From Steroidobacter gossypii (GTDB taxonomy: Bacteria > Pseudomonadota > Gammaproteobacteria > Steroidobacterales > Steroidobacteraceae): a DNA stretch of 64,000 nucleotides. Shown in pieces: positions 44,242-53,341 of the stretch. The notes under the pieces were generated by a model. The model was not told where the DNA came from and made no database searches. It was given only the letters and a program-made list of their open reading frames with translations. A program made the translations under genes and the position numbers. The DNA lies in contig NZ_JAEVLS010000006.1 in assembly GCF_016801985.1 (NCBI RefSeq), positions 62,001-126,000 of the forward strand, in the 5' to 3' direction. Position 1 is the first letter of the stretch, and each line of letters starts with the position of its first letter.

Positions 44242-44979
44242 ATGCAGTGGTCACAACGAACCGCCATTGTCACAGGCGCCAGCCGCGGAATCGGAGCAGC
44301 AATCGCGCAGCGCCTCGCCGCGGACGGATTCAATGTGGTCGTCAACTACGCCGGCAGTGCTGCCGACCCCGAGGCGCTGATTGAGCGCATCCGTGCGGGC
44401 GGCGGGTCCGCGCGCGCCGCGCGTGCCGACGTGAGCAACCCAACCGCCGTGCGCGCGATGTTCGACGAGGCAGAGCAGGTATTCGGCGGGATCGATGTGC
44501 TCGTCAACAACGCCGGCATCATGCAGCTCGAGCTTATTGCAGATGCCGACGATGCGCTCTTCGATCGTCATGTCGCGGTGAATCTGAAAGGTGTGTTCAA
44601 CGGCATGCGAGAGGCGGCGCGGCGATTGCGCAGTGGCGGGCGGATCATCAGCTGCTCCTCAAGCGTCGTCGGGCTGTATCAGGCGACTTACGGCGTCTAT
44701 GCCGCGACGAAGGGCGCTGTCGAAGCGCTCACACACGTGCTCGCGAACGAAATGCGCGGCCGAAACATCACCGTGAACGCCATTGCACCTGGGCCGACGG
44801 CGACCGATCTGTTTCTGGAAGGCAAGCCGCCTGAACTCATCGAACGCTTCAAGAAGATTGCCCCGCTGGAGCGTCTGGGAACACCCGCCGATATCGCTGC
44901 CGTCGTTGCCTTTCTCGCCGGACCAGACGGTGCGTGGATCAACGGTCAGGTGCTGCGTGCGAACGGAGGCAGCGTCTGA
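44242..44979 (+). CDS. Short-chain dehydrogenase/reductase
   Basis: 245 residues, classical SDR. Cofactor motif VTGASRGIGAAIA, NNAG (LVNNAGI), catalytic Ser in SCSSSVVGLY and the Tyr-x3-Lys in YGVYAATKGAVEAL, followed by IAPGPTATDLFLEG. Basic residues after the first strand suggest NADP(H). Substrate is an alcohol or ketone, not defined. GGAG precedes the ATG by 8 bases. First structural gene of the run ending with the molybdenum hydroxylase; 60 bases separate it from the next SDR. Confidence 0.93.
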   Translation: MQWSQRTAIVTGASRGIGAAIAQRLAADGFNVVVNYAGSAADPEALIERIRAGGGSARAARADVSNPTAVRAMFDEAEQVFGGIDVLVNNAGIMQLELIADADDALFDRHVAVNLKGVFNGMREAARRLRSGGRIISCSSSVVGLYQATYGVYAATKGAVEALTHVLANEMRGRNITVNAIAPGPTATDLFLEGKPPELIERFKKIAPLERLGTPADIAAVVAFLAGPDGAWINGQVLRANGGSV

Positions 44980-45039
44980 TCGGCCGACAAGGTCCTTCCG
45001 TCGCAAGCAGATTCCGCAACATCCAATGGAGCAAGAATT

Positions 45040-45954
45040 ATGACGATCAAGATCATCCTGGTGACCGGCGCCTCGAGCGGTTTCGGTCGCCTCACAGCCA
45101 ATGCCCTCGCGGTATCGGGCCACACCGTGTACGCCTCGATGCGCGAGACGACAGGGCACAACGCGCCGCAAGTTCGCGACGTACAGGCGTACGCCCAGGA
45201 GCAGGGCGTCGATCTGCGAGCGCTCGAGCTCGACGTCGGCAAACAGGCATCGGTCGATGCAGCGATTGCGAACATCATGCAGGAGCATGGTCGCATCGAC
45301 GTCGTCGTGCATAACGCCGGACACATGGTCTTTGGACCGGCGGAGGCCTTTACGCCCGAGCAGTTCGCGGAGCTCTACGACATCAACGTACTGTCCACTC
45401 AGCGCGTGAATCGGGCAGTGTTGCCGTACATGCGCAGGCAGCGACAAGGACTGTTGGTTTGGGTGTCCTCTTCCAGCTGTGCTGGCGGCACGCCGCCTTA
45501 TCTCGCGCCGTATTTCGCGGCGAAGGCGGGCATGGATGCATTGGCGGTTCAGTACGCGCGTGAGTTGTCGCGGTGGGGCATCGAGACCTCGATCATCGTT
45601 CCGGGCGCTTTCAATCGTGGCACGAATCACTTCGCGCATTCGGGACGCCCCGCCGATGAGGCGCGTGCTGCGGAGTACGACGCAGGCCCTTACAAGGGCT
45701 TGGCGCAGCAGATCCAGCAGGTGTTCGACAAGATCATTCCTGAAGACGCCGACCCCGGACGAGTGGCGGGCGCGATCGCGTGCGTTGTCGATGCGCCGTT
45801 CGGCGAGCGCCCGTTCCGCGTGCACATCGATCCCAGCGAAGATGGCGCGTCGATCGCCTTCGCCGTCATCGATCGCGTCCGCGACGAGATGCTACACAGG
45901 ATGGGCTTCGCAGATCTTCTCAAGCCGAACGTCGTCGCGAGCGTGGCGTCATGA
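45040..45954 (+). CDS. Short-chain dehydrogenase/reductase, longer variant
   Basis: 304 residues. TGASSGFGRLTANALAVSGH cofactor loop, VVHNAGHMVFGPAEAF in place of NNAG, VSSSSCAGGTPPYLAPYFAA with the catalytic Ser and Tyr-x3-Lys (YFAAKAGMDAL), and IIVPGAFNRGTNHF. About 60 residues longer at the C-terminus than the upstream SDR. GGAG before ATG 45040. Its stop overlaps the start of the cytochrome gene (ATGA, 45951-45954), so they are translationally coupled, linking alcohol/ketone chemistry to the respiratory cytochrome. Confidence 0.92.
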   Translation: MTIKIILVTGASSGFGRLTANALAVSGHTVYASMRETTGHNAPQVRDVQAYAQEQGVDLRALELDVGKQASVDAAIANIMQEHGRIDVVVHNAGHMVFGPAEAFTPEQFAELYDINVLSTQRVNRAVLPYMRRQRQGLLVWVSSSSCAGGTPPYLAPYFAAKAGMDALAVQYARELSRWGIETSIIVPGAFNRGTNHFAHSGRPADEARAAEYDAGPYKGLAQQIQQVFDKIIPEDADPGRVAGAIACVVDAPFGERPFRVHIDPSEDGASIAFAVIDRVRDEMLHRMGFADLLKPNVVASVAS

Positions 45955-46535
45955 GCGCCCAACATTCCACATCCGCCGGACTCTGTGCGCTCGCGCTTGC
46001 GGCGTGTGCTCAGCCCTCAACAAGACACCATGCAAGCGACAGCGCCGCGATCGAGGCGTTCCAGACCGTGCATGCCGTCTTCATGCATCCGCGTTGCCAG
46101 AACTGTCACATTGCCGGCGACTCACCGCTGCAATTCGATGCGGGCGTGCCGCACGCGATGAGCGTCGTGCGCGGGCCGGATGGTCACGGCGGTGAGGGCT
46201 TCGCGTGCTCCTCGTGTCATGGCGAAGCGAACTCGCCCGCTCACATGGGCCCACACGCACCGCCCGGTGCGCCGCATTGGGGATTGCCGCCGCCGCATCA
46301 AAAAATGGCGTGGATCGGGATGTCGCCGCGTGAGTTGTGCGAGTCGATCAAGGATCCGCGCTTCAACGGCAATCGCCATCTCGCAGCGCTCGACAAGCAT
46401 GTTACGACGGACAAGCTCGTGCTATGGGGTTGGAACCCCGGCGGCAATCGCCCGCCAGTGCCGATCGCACACGAGGAATTCGTCGCGCAATTCCGGATCT
46501 GGGCCGCTGCCGGCGGTCCGTGCCCGACGAACTAG
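45951..46535 (+). CDS. Di-haem cytochrome c lipoprotein
   Basis: 194 residues. The N-terminus has [13 protein letters not shown], a lipobox with Cys for lipid attachment. Two haem c motifs, CQNCH (in [15 protein letters not shown]) and CSSCH (in [12 protein letters not shown]), are separated by about 40 residues, and Met/His residues nearby can be sixth ligands. The C-terminus reads [18 protein letters not shown] and [15 protein letters not shown]. It most likely accepts electrons from the molybdenum hydroxylase encoded next and passes them to the respiratory chain at the membrane. Translationally coupled to the upstream SDR. Confidence 0.9.
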   Translation: MSAQHSTSAGLCALALAACAQPSTRHHASDSAAIEAFQTVHAVFMHPRCQNCHIAGDSPLQFDAGVPHAMSVVRGPDGHGGEGFACSSCHGEANSPAHMGPHAPPGAPHWGLPPPHQKMAWIGMSPRELCESIKDPRFNGNRHLAALDKHVTTDKLVLWGWNPGGNRPPVPIAHEEFVAQFRIWAAAGGPCPTN

Positions 46536-46569
46536 TCACCGCGCACATTCGGCTCACGCTGGAGAAATC

Positions 46570-47028
46570 ATGCTGACACTCAACGTCAATGGCTCGACGC
46601 GCCACGTCGACGCCGATGGAGATACCGCACTGCTGTGGGTCTTGCGAGAGCATCTCGGGCTCACTGGCACGAAGTATGGCTGCGGCATCGCGATGTGCGG
46701 CGCGTGCACGGTGCACGTCGACGGTGTGCCGAAACGCGCGTGCATCACACCGGCGTCGTCCGTCGTCGGCAAGCAGATCACGACGATCGAAGGGCTCGCG
46801 CCAGCCGGCGATCATCCGCTGCAGAAGGCATGGATTGCGGAGCAGGTCCCGCAATGCGGCTACTGTCAGTCGGGTCAGATCATGCAAGCAGCCGCACTGT
46901 TGCAGCATGTGAAGCAACCGACGCGCGAGCAAATCGTGCGGCACATGGATGGCAATCTGTGTCGCTGCGGCACGTATCAAGGCATCGTGCGCGCAATCGA
47001 ACGCGCCGCGAAGGAGGTGGCAACATGA
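46570..47028 (+). CDS. iorA: (2Fe-2S) subunit of molybdenum hydroxylase, IorA type
   Basis: 152 residues. N-terminal plant-type ferredoxin domain with the cluster ligands in [18 protein letters not shown] and RACITP, and the second [2Fe-2S] helical domain with QCGYCQSGQ and [10 protein letters not shown]. This is the small electron-transfer subunit of the xanthine-oxidase family, closest in layout to isoquinoline 1-oxidoreductase alpha (IorA) and aldehyde dehydrogenases of the two-subunit type with no FAD subunit. GGAGA precedes the ATG. Stop overlaps the large subunit start (ATGA at 47025-47028). Confidence 0.93.
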   Translation: MLTLNVNGSTRHVDADGDTALLWVLREHLGLTGTKYGCGIAMCGACTVHVDGVPKRACITPASSVVGKQITTIEGLAPAGDHPLQKAWIAEQVPQCGYCQSGQIMQAAALLQHVKQPTREQIVRHMDGNLCRCGTYQGIVRAIERAAKEVAT

Positions 47029-49250
47029 GCACCTTCGCAGTGCCGCCTGGGCGATGGAGTCGGCGCGCATTCCTCGCCGCGAGCGGTGGCTTGAGTGTCG
47101 CGCTACTCGCCGATGGCGCAATCGAAGTGGCGAGCGCATCGGAAGCGCCGCCGGCCACGCACGCGTTGAACGCCTGGATCACGATCGACCGCGACGACAT
47201 CGTCACGGTGAAGTCCGGCTCGGCAGAGATGGGCCAGGGCGTGCTCACCTCGCTGCCGCTCATCGTCGCGGAGGAGATGGATGCGGATTGGTCGCGCGTG
47301 CGCGTCGAGATGGTCACGCACGATGCCAAGACTTATGGCAATCCGAAGATCTTCGGCATGCTGTATACCGCGGGCAGCACCTCGATCGAAGCGTACTTTG
47401 ATACCTTGCGCCGAGCCGGCGCAGCCGCACGGCGCGTATTGATCTACTCCGCCGCGCGTCACTGGGGCGTTGCTCCCTCGCAGCTCGAGTCGTCGAGCGG
47501 ATCGATCGTGCATCATCCGAGCGGACGCAAGCTGCGATTCGGCGAGATCGCTGTTCTGCGCGCGGTCAGCAGCGTGCCTGCGATCACGGATGCCGATTTG
47601 AAACCGCGCTCCGCTTATCGACTGATCGGCACGAACGTCGAACGCGCCGACGTGCCGCCAAAGACGCGCGGCGAGCAGCAATACACGATCGACATGCGTC
47701 TTCCAGGAATGCTGCATGCGGCCGTGCTGCGCGCGCCGGTGGAAGGCGAGGCGCCGACCGCGATCGACGCTGTGGCCGCGAAGGCTATCCCAGGCGTCGT
47801 AGACATCGTTCGGTTGCCTGAAGGTGTCGCGATCGTCGCAGAGCGCTGCGAAGCCGCACTCGCTGGAAAGGCGGCTCTGAAGGTCGAGTGGAGTCAGGCT
47901 TCGGAGCTTCGCTCCGCCGATAGCGAGCAGGATCTGCAAGCGGATGTTGCGACAGCCAAAGATCTGAATCGCCGCGGCGCCGCTTGGCGCGAACGGGGCG
48001 CGGCGCTCGCCGAGATCTCACGAGCCGAGCGCGTCGTGACGCGCGAATATGCAACCAACTACGTCTATCACGCGCAGCTCGAACCGCTGGCCGCCGTCGC
48101 GTCGGTGGGGGCGGACGGAAAGAGCGCGGAGATCTGGATCGGTACGCAAGCCCCGAGTGTCGCGCTCGGTGTCGCGACCCAGGTGCTACAAACGACGCCC
48201 GAGAAGATCCGTGTGCATCTGCTGCAAATGGGCGGCGGTTTCGGACGTCGCACGATGTTCACGCGCGAGCTGTTGCGCGACGCGCTCATCGTGTCGCGCC
48301 AGGTGCGACGCCCGGTGAAACTGCTGTGGACGCGCGAAGAGGATGTGCGCAATGGTTGGTTTCGCCCGGCGACCGCGCAACTACTGCGCGCGTCGTTGAG
48401 CACCGATGGGAACGTCGAAGCGTGGCATCACCGCATCGCGTGTCCGTCGGTCGCGGGCTACTACTCGGCAGAGAATCTCGCGCGTGCGAACAATCGCGAC
48501 CTGTTCGTCATGGAGGGTGCGGAGTTGAGTGAATACGGCGTGCCTCACTTGCTCGCGGAACACGTCATCACGACGCGGCGGGCGCGCATCGCGGCATGGC
48601 GCGGTATTGGCGCCGGTCACAACGCGTTTGCGGTCGAGGCGTTCATGGACGAGCTCGCGGCGGAAGCGAAGGCGGATCCGGTCGAGTTTCGCCGCCGGCA
48701 TCTCGCCGGAAATGTCCGTGCGCTCGCGGTGCTCGATCGCGTCGTTGCGATGTCGCAGTTCGGCGAGGCGCCGGAAGGGCGCGCGCATGGTCTCTCGCTC
48801 GCGCCGTACAAAGCGTCGATGGCGGCGGGCGTCGCGGAGATTTCCGTGGACCGCACGTCCGGCGTCGTGCGTGTTCATCGCTTCTGGGCGGCAGTCGACC
48901 CGGGCTTGGCGGTGCACCCGCGCAACATCATCGCGCAAGTCGAAGGCGCGATCGTGTGGGGACTGTCCGGGGCGCTGAAGGAGCGCATCACGATCAAACA
49001 GGGCGAAGTCCAGCAGAGCAACCTTCACGAGTACACGTTCATGCGGCTGCGCGACGTGCCGGAGATTCGCGTCGAGATCGTGCCGTCGAGCGCGCCGCCG
49101 AGCGGCGTCGGCGAGTTGGGCGTCCCGATGACCGGTGCTGCCGTTGCGAATGCCTTCTTTGCATTGACGGGCAAACGACTGCGGCACATGCCATTCGATG
49201 CCGAACGTGTACGAAACGCGCTCGACGCACCCGGAAATCATCAATCCTGA
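47025..49250 (+). CDS. iorB: Molybdopterin-binding subunit of molybdenum hydroxylase, IorB type
   Basis: 741 residues from ATG 47025 with AAGGAGG eight bases upstream. A twin-arginine signal ([13 protein letters not shown]) exports it folded with cofactor. Molybdopterin-binding stretches are [60 protein letters not shown] and the active-site Glu in [10 protein letters not shown]. With the IorA-like subunit and the cytochrome it forms a periplasmic hydroxylase that inserts a water-derived oxygen into an aldehyde or N-heterocycle. The open frame continues upstream to 46635 inside IorA, but that is not coding. No XdhC-type maturation gene is adjacent. Confidence 0.95.
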   Translation: MSTFAVPPGRWSRRAFLAASGGLSVALLADGAIEVASASEAPPATHALNAWITIDRDDIVTVKSGSAEMGQGVLTSLPLIVAEEMDADWSRVRVEMVTHDAKTYGNPKIFGMLYTAGSTSIEAYFDTLRRAGAAARRVLIYSAARHWGVAPSQLESSSGSIVHHPSGRKLRFGEIAVLRAVSSVPAITDADLKPRSAYRLIGTNVERADVPPKTRGEQQYTIDMRLPGMLHAAVLRAPVEGEAPTAIDAVAAKAIPGVVDIVRLPEGVAIVAERCEAALAGKAALKVEWSQASELRSADSEQDLQADVATAKDLNRRGAAWRERGAALAEISRAERVVTREYATNYVYHAQLEPLAAVASVGADGKSAEIWIGTQAPSVALGVATQVLQTTPEKIRVHLLQMGGGFGRRTMFTRELLRDALIVSRQVRRPVKLLWTREEDVRNGWFRPATAQLLRASLSTDGNVEAWHHRIACPSVAGYYSAENLARANNRDLFVMEGAELSEYGVPHLLAEHVITTRRARIAAWRGIGAGHNAFAVEAFMDELAAEAKADPVEFRRRHLAGNVRALAVLDRVVAMSQFGEAPEGRAHGLSLAPYKASMAAGVAEISVDRTSGVVRVHRFWAAVDPGLAVHPRNIIAQVEGAIVWGLSGALKERITIKQGEVQQSNLHEYTFMRLRDVPEIRVEIVPSSAPPSGVGELGVPMTGAAVANAFFALTGKRLRHMPFDAERVRNALDAPGNHQS

Positions 49251-49379
49251 TTTGCTCGCGTTTATTCGCGACTGAAGTCGCATTCGCAATGGGCTGCGAG
49301 GAACGCCTCGCAGCTGCGCGAACGCGCGTTTCATCATTGACCAGAGGCGATTCGTCCGTGGCGGATCGAAGTGAATGCA

Positions 49380-49550
49380 ATGAACATCGCTGGACCGGAC
49401 GCATATTCGACAGACCGTGCAGCAGCGGACGATCAGTGGCTCGATGAGGCGCTCGCGGACTCGTTTCCCGCGAGCGATCCACTGTCTCTGTTTCACGGCC
49501 AATCGAACCCGCCCGAAGGCGAGGACGACGGCGACTCTGCGGCGCGTTGA
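49380..49550 (+). CDS. Small acidic protein with SFPASDP motif
   Basis: 56 residues. The core WLDEALADSFPASDPLSLFH matches a widespread family of short bacterial proteins built on a DEALxxSFPASDP signature, function unknown. It is rich in Asp, Glu and Ala with no membrane segment. No strong ribosome site is visible before ATG 49380. It lies between the hydroxylase operon and the integrase remnant. Confidence 0.6.
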   Translation: MNIAGPDAYSTDRAAADDQWLDEALADSFPASDPLSLFHGQSNPPEGEDDGDSAAR

Positions 49551-49609
49551 AGGCTTCAGATTCCGACCATAGGCCCGGGCATGTCCCCGGTCCATCCGCT
49601 GCCGCCTTG

Positions 49610-49741
49610 TCATGCATCTGTTCTTTCGCGAGCTGGAACCTGATGCTGGGCAAGAATCTGCTCTGGGTCGCCAAGCAGCACGGGCACAGCATGCAGACCA
49701 TGCCGGAGGTTTATGCCGCTTGGATCGAGGCTCGCAGGACG
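49610..49741 (+). pseudogene. C-terminal remnant of a tyrosine-recombinase integrase
   Basis: The frame reads SFASWNLMLGKNLLWVAKQ then HGHSMQTMPEVYAAWIEA, the end of a phage-type integrase: the HxFAS box (first His replaced), VAKQxGHS and the catalytic Tyr in VYAAWI. The core-binding and N-terminal domains are absent. It stops being recognisable about 180 bases from the 3' end of tRNA-Met, a classic integration target. Confidence 0.75.
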
Positions 49742-49917
49742 CCGATCTTGAGGCCTTTCGTCGGGCCATGGAGGCATGCCCCACGCAGCCAGGTCGCCCA
49801 CTCCCGCTGTGCCCAGTATCAGCCCCAGCCGTCCTCAGGTGTCCCTAGCATTTGGCACTAGTATGGCAGTAGGACCCCGCCATGAGGGGCTAAGTCGCGG
49901 ATGAGAAGGGAAATGTA

Positions 49918-49994
49918 TGGTGGAAAGGGAGGGACTCGAACCCTCGACCCCGGCATTATGAGTGCCGTGCTCTAACCGGCTGAGCTACCTTTCC
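49918..49994 (-). tRNA. tRNA-Met (anticodon CAU)
   Basis: 77 nt including an encoded CCA (49918-49920). Acceptor stem GGAAAGG/CCTTTCC, D-arm AGCTCAG with CCGGTTAGAGC, anticodon loop CTCATAA, T-arm GAGGGTTCGAGTCCCTC. The CTCATAA loop and lack of the initiator C1-A72 mismatch suggest the elongator methionine tRNA (an Ile2 tRNA with lysidine-modified CAU is the alternative). Its 3' end faces the integrase remnant. Confidence 0.95.
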
Positions 49995-50253
49995 AAGCCG
50001 TTGCCAACTGTCGGGGCGCCGAGCAAGGGCGGTCCCGGGAGGCGGGGGCGGCGATTCTCCTGGGGGCGGTCCGGGGTGTCAAGATCGCGGCGCCGGATTC
50101 CAGGTAAAAAGCTGCAAAGCGCTGGCTTCGGGCCAAAAACAGCGCCGAACCAGCCGAATGCGAGCCGGCCAGAACGAGAGCAACTACGCCGTTCCGACGG
50201 CTTTTCCGCAAGGCGCGGTTTGCTACAGTCGCCCCGGTTCACAGGGGGAAGGC

Positions 50254-51027
50254 ATGACCAGCAGCCAGCGATTTTCCGTAAAGGGTAAGGCAGTTTTGAT
50301 CACCGGCGCTTCGAGCGGCTTTGGCGAGCATTTTGCGCGCGTGTTGGCGGCGGAAGGGGCGAAGGTGGGGTTGGCGGCGAGGCGGGTGGAGGCGCTGAAG
50401 GCGATTGCGACGGAGATTCGCGAGGCAGGCGGTGTGGCCACGACGGTGAAGCTCGATGTCACCGATGCCGAATCGATCCGGCAGGCTGTGCAAACCGTCG
50501 CCGATGAGTTCGGCCGCATCGACGTCCTGGTCAACAACTCGGGTGTGTCGATCGGCAAGCCGCTGCTGGAGCAGACCGCGGATGATTTCGATGCCGTCAT
50601 CGATGTAAATCTGCGAGGCGCGTTTCTAGTCGCGACCGAGGTGGCGCGACGTATGCGCATGGACGGCAAGGGCGGCAGCATCATCAACATCGAGTCGATC
50701 TTGAGCTTCAGGCAAGCGGGGCAGATTGCGCCGTACGCGGCTTCGAAGGCAGGGCTGACGCAGCTCACGAGGTCGATGGCGCTGGAGTTGGCGCGTTACA
50801 AGATTCGAGTGAATGGCATCGCGCCGGGTTATTTCGCCACGGACATCAACAAAGAGTTCTTCGATACCGAAGGTGGAGCGCAGATGATCAAGCGCATGCC
50901 GTCGCGAAGGCTTGGCGAGCTGCACGAATTGGAAGGGCCGCTGTTGTTGTTGGCGTCGGATGCGTCGAGTTACATGAGTGGCGCGACGATCGTTGTGGAT
51001 GGCGGGCATCTGAATAGCACTCTCTAA
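50254..51027 (+). CDS. Short-chain dehydrogenase/reductase
   Basis: 257 residues from ATG 50254, with GGGGGAA three bases upstream of the spacer. Classical SDR: VLITGASSGFGEHFARVLAA, VLVNNSGVSIGKPL, catalytic Ser in NIESILSFRQ and Tyr-x3-Lys in YAASKAGLTQLTR, then NGIAPGYFATDINKEFF. Ends in GATIVVDGGHLNSTL. Likely NADP(H), acting on a carbonyl substrate; 3-oxoacyl-like members share this form. Monocistronic, with the OmpA-like gene 165 bases later. Confidence 0.92.
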   Translation: MTSSQRFSVKGKAVLITGASSGFGEHFARVLAAEGAKVGLAARRVEALKAIATEIREAGGVATTVKLDVTDAESIRQAVQTVADEFGRIDVLVNNSGVSIGKPLLEQTADDFDAVIDVNLRGAFLVATEVARRMRMDGKGGSIINIESILSFRQAGQIAPYAASKAGLTQLTRSMALELARYKIRVNGIAPGYFATDINKEFFDTEGGAQMIKRMPSRRLGELHELEGPLLLLASDASSYMSGATIVVDGGHLNSTL

Positions 51028-51191
51028 GCTCGCAGCGCCCAGCCCGCACAATTCGCCACATTCTTTCCCCACCTCGCCATAGCGCGCATCGGATTGCGTC
51101 CGCATCCGGGTCTTGAATAGCTCCCACGGGCAAACGTCACCCGCCTCCCGCAAGGGGAGCAACGACGGCCGGTTCGATGAGGAGCGCGACT

Positions 51192-51896
51192 ATGTTCAAG
51201 AAAGCTTTGATTGCAGCGGTGGCCATTGCGGTGAGCGGCGGTGCGGCTCATGCGGGCGAAAAGAACAAGTTCACCAAGGAAGAAGGCGTCGGCATGTTCA
51301 GCGGCGCGGCGGCGGGCGCCATCGTCGGCGGCCCGGTCGGTGCGGCGGTGGGATTCATGTTCGGCGGCATTCTTGGTGACAGCATCGGCACGGCGTCGCG
51401 AGCGCAGCTGCACGCCAAACAGGTGGAAGATCATTCCAAGAAGCTCGAGCAGGAGCTGATCGATACGCGCATCGCGCTGGCCAAGGCGAGTGAGCGTACC
51501 GGTGGCGACGAAATGCTCGACGCGCTCGCGCAGCGCCTGCATGCGGATGTGATGTTCCGTACCAACGAAGCGACGATGGATTCGGACGTGGTCACCAAGC
51601 TGGAAGATCTCGGCAAGCTCCTGGCGCTGCATGGTGAGTTGGAAGTGCAATTGCACGGCTTCGCCGATCCGCGTGGCTCGTCGGAAAAGAATCTCGAGCT
51701 CTCGTTGGAGCGCGCGAATGCGGTTCGTGAGGCGCTGATTCGCGGCGGCGCCGCGCCGGAGCAGATCCAGTTGGCGGCTCACGGCTCGGATCTGACCACG
51801 GCGCCGAAGGGAGATCTGGAGGCCTATGCCTGGGAGCGCCGGGTGAGTCTCTCGATCCGGCCGATGGCCACCTCCGCGGTGGCGCGCAACGAGTGA
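51192..51896 (+). CDS. OmpA-family protein with glycine zipper
   Basis: 234 residues from ATG 51192 (AGGAG eight bases upstream; the in-frame ATG 51177 is less likely). Signal peptide (FKKALIAAVAIAVSGGAAHA). A glycine-zipper segment (MFSGAAAGAIVGGPVGAAVG, FMFGGILGDSIGT) is followed by a coiled coil (residues about 60-95) and an OmpA-like peptidoglycan-binding domain (ADVMFRTNEATMDSDVV, LQLHGFADPRGSSEKNLEL-like core, ERANAVREALI). The layout resembles PdsO, the OmpA-like protein paired with proteobacterial sortases, but no sortase gene is adjacent. It probably tethers the outer membrane to peptidoglycan. An intrinsic terminator follows. Confidence 0.85.
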   Translation: MFKKALIAAVAIAVSGGAAHAGEKNKFTKEEGVGMFSGAAAGAIVGGPVGAAVGFMFGGILGDSIGTASRAQLHAKQVEDHSKKLEQELIDTRIALAKASERTGGDEMLDALAQRLHADVMFRTNEATMDSDVVTKLEDLGKLLALHGELEVQLHGFADPRGSSEKNLELSLERANAVREALIRGGAAPEQIQLAAHGSDLTTAPKGDLEAYAWERRVSLSIRPMATSAVARNE

Positions 51897-51909
51897 GCTT
51901 CGTTGCCAT

Positions 51910-51941
51910 GCGGCCGGCGGTGGTTCCGCCGGCCGCTGTTT
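51910..51941 (+). terminator. Intrinsic terminator after OmpA-like gene
   Basis: GCGGCCGGCGG (51910-51920) pairs with CCGCCGGCCGC (51926-51936), loop TGGTT, followed by TGTTT. It begins 14 bases after the stop codon. The T tract is short, so termination may be partial. Confidence 0.65.
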
Positions 51942-52020
51942 CGTGGCGGCATTTCTTCTGGCCAGCGCCGCGGTCAGCCTCTACAGTCGAGATCCTCGAA
52001 TGTGTTTAGCGAGCATCGTG

Positions 52021-52389
52021 ATGTCCGATATAACCAGTTCCTTGATCGTGGACTTCACGTCGGCGGTCCCCGAGACCAATCGTTCCAAGCCGCCGGTGGA
52101 GCGGCTGCTTGCGGGCAATCCCGAACAGGTGGCGCGCAACTATTTCAGCGATAGCACTGGCCGCTTTTTCGCTGGGATCTGGGAGAGCACGCCCGGCAAG
52201 TGGCGCGTGAAATATTCAGAAAACGAGTTCTGCTACATCACGCGCGGCCGCGTGCGAATCGAACATGAATCGGGTCGTGGCTGGACCTTCTCCGCCGGCG
52301 CATCTTTCGTCATTCCCGCGGGATTCAGCGGCGTTTGGGAGGTTTTGGAGCCCACCGCCAAGTTGTATGTGATCTACGAGCCGGCTTAG
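52021..52389 (+). CDS. Cupin-domain protein (EutQ/DUF861-like)
   Basis: 122 residues. A single cupin barrel: RFFAGIWESTPGKWRVKYSE, NEFCYITRGRVRIEHESGR, FSAGASFVIPAGFSGVWEV and LYVIYEPA. It has the Glu/His-poor cupin signature of the DUF861 group, which often binds small metabolites. Enzymatic role unknown. ATG 52021 is preferred because the upstream frame has no conservation; the ribosome site is weak. Confidence 0.85.
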   Translation: MSDITSSLIVDFTSAVPETNRSKPPVERLLAGNPEQVARNYFSDSTGRFFAGIWESTPGKWRVKYSENEFCYITRGRVRIEHESGRGWTFSAGASFVIPAGFSGVWEVLEPTAKLYVIYEPA

Positions 52390-52616
52390 TGCATGCCGCG
52401 GGTGGCGCGCCCCAGGTTGGGGCATGTGGGCCCGGGTTGCACCATCCAGAGCCGCCCCAGCGCTGGCTGAACGTGTTGGCATGCTTGCTGCATTGTGTGT
52501 TCTCGGGTGCGATTGTAGCTTTTCTGCCGCAGAATCGCGTGGATCTGGCCGACTAAATCAACTCGAAGCACATGCCGGGCACGGCGTGTTCCTTTCTCAC
52601 CACAAAGGGGAGACGT

Positions 52617-53318
52617 ATGCGTCAACTGAGGATTCTGGCTACTGTCGGATTACTGGGCGCGGCGGCGACAGCGAACGCCGATGTTTCGTCGACCTGGGCG
52701 TTGACCAACGAGTACGACTTCCGCGGCATATCTCAGTCGGCCAAGGATCCCGCCCTGCAAGGCAGCCTGGATTTTTCCATGGACAACGGCTGGTACGTGG
52801 GCGCATGGGCCAGCAACGTCGACTTCGATTCGGACGTCGACTACGAAGTGGACCTGTACACCGGCTTCTCCGGCGGCGCCGAAGACGGGCTCGGCTGGGA
52901 CGTGGGCTTCGTGTACTACGCTTATCCGGACGACTCCGACATCAACTACCCCGAGATCTACGGCAAGCTCAGCTACGACATGTTCTCCGGCGGCGTGTAT
53001 TACTCGAACGACTGGGGTAACACGGGCGAAAACTCCATCTACGTGACCGGCGATGTGAGTGTGCCCTTGTCGGATGCCTTGAGCTTGAACTTCCACGCCG
53101 GCTACAGCACCGGCGATTATTTCGAAGACCTGGACGCCGAGTACTTCGACTACTCGGTGGGCATCGGCTACACCGTCAACCAGTTCAATCTGTCGCTAAG
53201 GTACGTCGACACCGATCTGGATCGCGGCGACAACGGGTTCTCCGGCGACGACGTGTTCAACACCGAGGGGCGCGTGATTTTCTCGATCGCCACCACCTTC
53301 CCCTGGCAGAACGACTGA
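52617..53318 (+). CDS. TorF-family putative porin
   Basis: 233 residues from ATG 52617, GGGGAG five to six bases upstream. Signal peptide (LRILATVGLLGAAATANA). The mature part has the TorF/gcw_chp pattern: VSSTWALTNEYDFRGISQSA, NGWYVGAWASNVDF, YEVDLYTGFSGG, NYPEIYGKLSYDMFSGGVYY and SLRYVDTDLD, ending FSIATTFPW. It is an outer-membrane beta-barrel of unknown substrate, widespread in gammaproteobacteria. It is followed by a strong terminator that overlaps the end of the convergent GGDEF/EAL gene. Confidence 0.92.
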   Translation: MRQLRILATVGLLGAAATANADVSSTWALTNEYDFRGISQSAKDPALQGSLDFSMDNGWYVGAWASNVDFDSDVDYEVDLYTGFSGGAEDGLGWDVGFVYYAYPDDSDINYPEIYGKLSYDMFSGGVYYSNDWGNTGENSIYVTGDVSVPLSDALSLNFHAGYSTGDYFEDLDAEYFDYSVGIGYTVNQFNLSLRYVDTDLDRGDNGFSGDDVFNTEGRVIFSIATTFPWQND

Positions 53319-53341
53319 GCGACGGCGCAGGCGCCGACGGC

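Noticed and set aside
46635-47024. N-terminal extension of the hydroxylase large subunit
   Set aside because: Overlaps the ferredoxin subunit in another frame; the Tat signal at 47025 with AAGGAGG marks the true start.
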